From CADDYT01 sp035294125 (GTDB lineage: Bacteria; Chloroflexota; Ktedonobacteria; Ktedonobacterales; Ktedonobacteraceae), in contig DATGLM010000027.1 in assembly GCA_035294125.1 (NCBI GenBank), positions 12,284 to 76,283 on the forward strand: DNA of 64,000 nucleotides, given 5' to 3'. Numbering within the stretch: position 1 is the stretch's first letter; every line of letters begins with the position of its first letter. A program made the translations under genes and the position numbers. Shown piece after piece: positions 62,169 to 64,000 of the stretch. Under the pieces are notes generated by a model, which saw only the letters and a program-made list of their open reading frames with translations, searched no databases and had not been told where the DNA came from.

Positions 62169-62336
62169 TTGCCCACCCATAGACGATCGAACACGTAGCA
62201 ACCTGCTTACATTCTGCTTTCTAAGCAATTTCTAAATACTTTAACTGGTTAACCCAAACACTATTTGCTGCGAGGTACCGTATTATTCTCAAAGGAACAT
62301 ACTCATCCCTATACAGGGAGCAGGGAAGCACACAGG

Positions 62337-62630
62337 ATGATAAATGGCTGGTTTATCAGCGTAGGCCCTTGTTGCACGCTGACAGAAGAACAACTCGATC
62401 ATATACGATGGAAGCTCTCCGTCCTCGCGGTCTCGACGAGAGGCCTCTTTGATGACCCTGTTCTCTATACCGGTCAATCATTGCAGGCGTACTATACCAC
62501 CGATTACCACGCGCGGGAGACCTGCCAGCACATCCGGGCCTACCTCCAAAGCATCCAGCAGGACAAAAAGGTTCAGGTAGCCATCTCCCCGGCACAATGG
62601 GATCGCAGCCTTAGGGACCAACTGTCCTAG
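62337..62630 (+). CDS. Small hypothetical protein
   Basis: 97 residues from the ATG at 62337, chosen because AGGGAAG lies upstream and the sequence before it is not conserved-looking; an ATG at 62265 in the same frame is the alternative. It reads MINGWFISVGPCCTLTEEQL, then IRWKLSVLAVSTRGLFDDPV, with two central Tyr-rich strands (LYTGQSLQAYYTTDYHARET). No membrane segment, signal or known motif. It lies between the receiver gene and a small gene of the 62.7-63.6 kb pair, same direction. Confidence 0.5.
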   Translation: MINGWFISVGPCCTLTEEQLDHIRWKLSVLAVSTRGLFDDPVLYTGQSLQAYYTTDYHARETCQHIRAYLQSIQQDKKVQVAISPAQWDRSLRDQLS

Positions 62631-62743
62631 CACTATCATATCACGTAATATCACCGTCCCACTCTCTTGCTATCCCGTGCGATAATGATAGTGGCAGGTC
62701 GCTATTTGTGTCTTGAATGAGTAAGGAGAAAGCGAGGCAGACG

Positions 62744-63232
62744 ATGAGTAAAGAGCGGCACGAAGAGGCAGCACAGGGGTTTGCTCAGGGAGCAAGCGAG
62801 AAACCCGCTCAGCCAGGGAAAGCCGTCAACCTGGGCCAGCATACCGCTGTCCTCGACGAAGCAAGCGGCACGCTCACGCTGTTTGAAGCGGGAACCAGCA
62901 TGAAGCTTTCAGCCGACGAAGCATACCACCTGCTCGCCTGGCTCAATGACAACTACCGCGACCGGTTGAGCACGCTTGCCGGACACACGCAGCAGGCACA
63001 CAGGTCAACGCCAGATTATGATGTAGGCAGCCCACAACAGGAGCATGAGTGGTGGGAGTGGGCGCACCATGCCTCAGATGACGAGCTGCTGGCTGCCTTG
63101 CGCAATTGCCCATCGTGGAGCGTTACCCCGGCACACGCGACTCGCACCGCCTTGCAGGAACGCGGCTACATCCTTGTTGGAGAGCAACCCCACGAAGTCA
63201 CGTTGCAGCGACGGCAAGAGGAAAACCCATAA
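62744..63232 (+). CDS. Small protein, paralogue of the facing gene at 63290-63640
   Basis: 162 residues from the ATG at 62744 (GAGG six bases before it); an in-frame ATG at 62717 has no ribosome-binding site. The conserved core VNLGQHTAVLDEASGTLTLF, then LSADEAYHLLAWLNDNYRDRL, is shared with the convergent neighbour. A C-terminal extension (WWEWAHHASDDELLAALRNC...) ends in EVTLQRRQEENP. No membrane segment or known motif. The stop is 58 bp from the neighbour's stop. Confidence 0.55.
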   Translation: MSKERHEEAAQGFAQGASEKPAQPGKAVNLGQHTAVLDEASGTLTLFEAGTSMKLSADEAYHLLAWLNDNYRDRLSTLAGHTQQAHRSTPDYDVGSPQQEHEWWEWAHHASDDELLAALRNCPSWSVTPAHATRTALQERGYILVGEQPHEVTLQRRQEENP

Positions 63233-63289
63233 GAGGCTACCGCTTTCCGCTTGCGTGGCATAATATGCGCGCCAGCGGTTCCGAAGAGA

Positions 63290-63640
63290 CTACTTCCCGC
63301 CTTGCGCTTCTGATCCGCTGCTTCCCTCTTGCCGCTCAAATTCCTGTCTCAGCAGATTGTCAAACTCCGGGGTACTGGATACCTGTGCTTGCTGGACGAG
63401 CCTGATCTCTTCCTCGCTGATCTGCTTAGCCGCCGCGTGCTGTGGCGATCCACTTTCAAGCGCCTCCTGATAGAGTCGGTCACCATAATGCTCCTGCAAC
63501 CAGGTAAGTAAACGATATGCTTCATCTGCCGTCAGGGTAACAAGCTCCTTACTCCCTTCAAAGAGAGAAAACTTACCCGTCATCCTATCAAAGCCAGCCC
63601 GATGCTCACCCAGATTAATAGTGTTATCCAGTTCACTCAT
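63290..63640 (-). CDS. Small protein, paralogue of the facing gene at 62744-63232
   Basis: 116 residues from the ATG at 63640, chosen because GGAGG lies 7 bp upstream; a GTG/ATG five codons earlier would overlap that site. INLGEHRAGFDRMTGKFSLF, then LTADEAYRLLTWLQEHYGDRL, aligns with the same core in the convergent gene. The C-terminal half is charged, helical and Gln/Glu-rich (AAAKQISEEEIRLVQQAQVS). The two proteins probably arose by inverted duplication. Function unknown. Confidence 0.55.
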   Translation of the reverse strand: MSELDNTINLGEHRAGFDRMTGKFSLFEGSKELVTLTADEAYRLLTWLQEHYGDRLYQEALESGSPQHAAAKQISEEEIRLVQQAQVSSTPEFDNLLRQEFERQEGSSGSEAQGGK

Positions 63641-63899
63641 GAATACCCTCCACAATTTGCTCTATCACGCCGGTCATCGCCAGTATTTCTTCTCTATCAC
63701 TCTTCTCACTTCCCCTAATGATACACCATTCTCAACGGCGTGGATACACCCTCCACGTTGTTATCGCCGGATAAGGGGACACCTGTGTCCCGATAGAGAG
63801 GTGATTTATGGGTCCTGTCGCTGGTGAAAGCGTTGTCTGATAGACAGATGAAATATAATAACAGCAGAGCATACAAGTTTGAGAGAGAAAGGGCAGCAT

Positions 63900-64000
63900 G
63901 TTTACATCGGAGCAACTCACAGAAGGCGAGATCTACACCCGCCACGACCTGCGCGAGCAATTCAACATCAAAGACGCAACCATCAACACAGGCGTGTTCC
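63900..64000 (+). CDS. 5' end of a gene cut by the window end
   Basis: An ATG at 63900 follows GAGAGAAAGGGCAGC and opens MFTSEQLTEGEIYTRHDLRE, then QFNIKDATINTGVF, up to the last base. The start EGEIYTRxDLxEQFNIKDATIN is a pattern I associate with N-termini of nuclease/HNH-type or stress-linked bacterial proteins, but the visible 33 residues do not allow a firm call. Confidence 0.5.

Overview
The window reads as chromosomal DNA of a Chloroflexota bacterium, most likely of the class Ktedonobacteria. This placement is an inference from gene content: a Ser/Thr-kinase fused to a WD40 propeller, membrane proteins with N- or C-terminal zinc ribbons, a grpE-dnaJ-hspR heat-shock operon, an archaeal-type AspRS behind a T-box, and many solitary response regulators. 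No rRNA, prophage, intact insertion sequence or CRISPR array was seen; one tRNA (Arg, CCU) is present. Coding density is high and genes lie in short runs on both strands.

Layout. 0.5-5 kb (minus strand): dodecin, a membrane protein, then an IscR-type Rrf2 regulator / receiver protein / cysteine synthase run, and a zinc-ribbon surface protein. 5.3-13.8 kb: a frameshifted DNA methyltransferase, GH3 hexosaminidase, fumarase, NUDIX, the kinase-WD40 protein and an orphan phosphonopyruvate-decarboxylase-like enzyme. 13.8-20 kb: a large anchored protein, T-box-controlled AspRS, mannosyl-3-phosphoglycerate synthase next to a histidine-type phosphatase, and a GNAT. 20.2-24.5 kb: a three-gene operon of unknown function in which two related proteins flank a T4-lysozyme-like/TIG protein. 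24.7-27.8 kb: class V aminotransferase, nitrilase-family hydrolase and an internally deleted amino-acid permease.

28-30.5 kb: grpE-dnaJ-hspR behind a consensus promoter that overlaps a HAIR-like HspR operator. 30.7-39 kb: a phosphate block (PHS-type MFS carrier, histidine phosphatase, pstS, pstC, pstA, a small protein, pstB, an OmpR-type regulator), with 11-bp-phased TTAAC repeats (candidate Pho boxes) in front of both the MFS gene and pstS. phoU and a sensor kinase are not next to it. 38.7-44.5 kb: cupin, FabG-like reductase, GMP synthase, a coiled-coil membrane protein, NUDIX and tRNA-Arg. 44.5-50.3 kb: a NarX/NarL-type two-component pair, a truncated DUF1295 gene behind gyrB, gyrB, and a zinc-ribbon membrane protein. 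50.5-64 kb: GH38 alpha-mannosidase, anchored glucosaminidase, cyclase-family hydrolase, CPA1 antiporter, nucleotidyltransferase, choline-kinase-like phosphotransferase with a dimethylglycine-dehydrogenase-like flavoenzyme, another receiver protein, two related small proteins facing each other, and a gene cut by the window end.

The least explained parts are the 20.2-24.5 kb operon, the long imperfect inverted repeat between pstS and pstC, and several near-perfect dyads centred on or flanking -10 boxes. At least three genes are visibly decaying (methyltransferase, APC permease, DUF1295).
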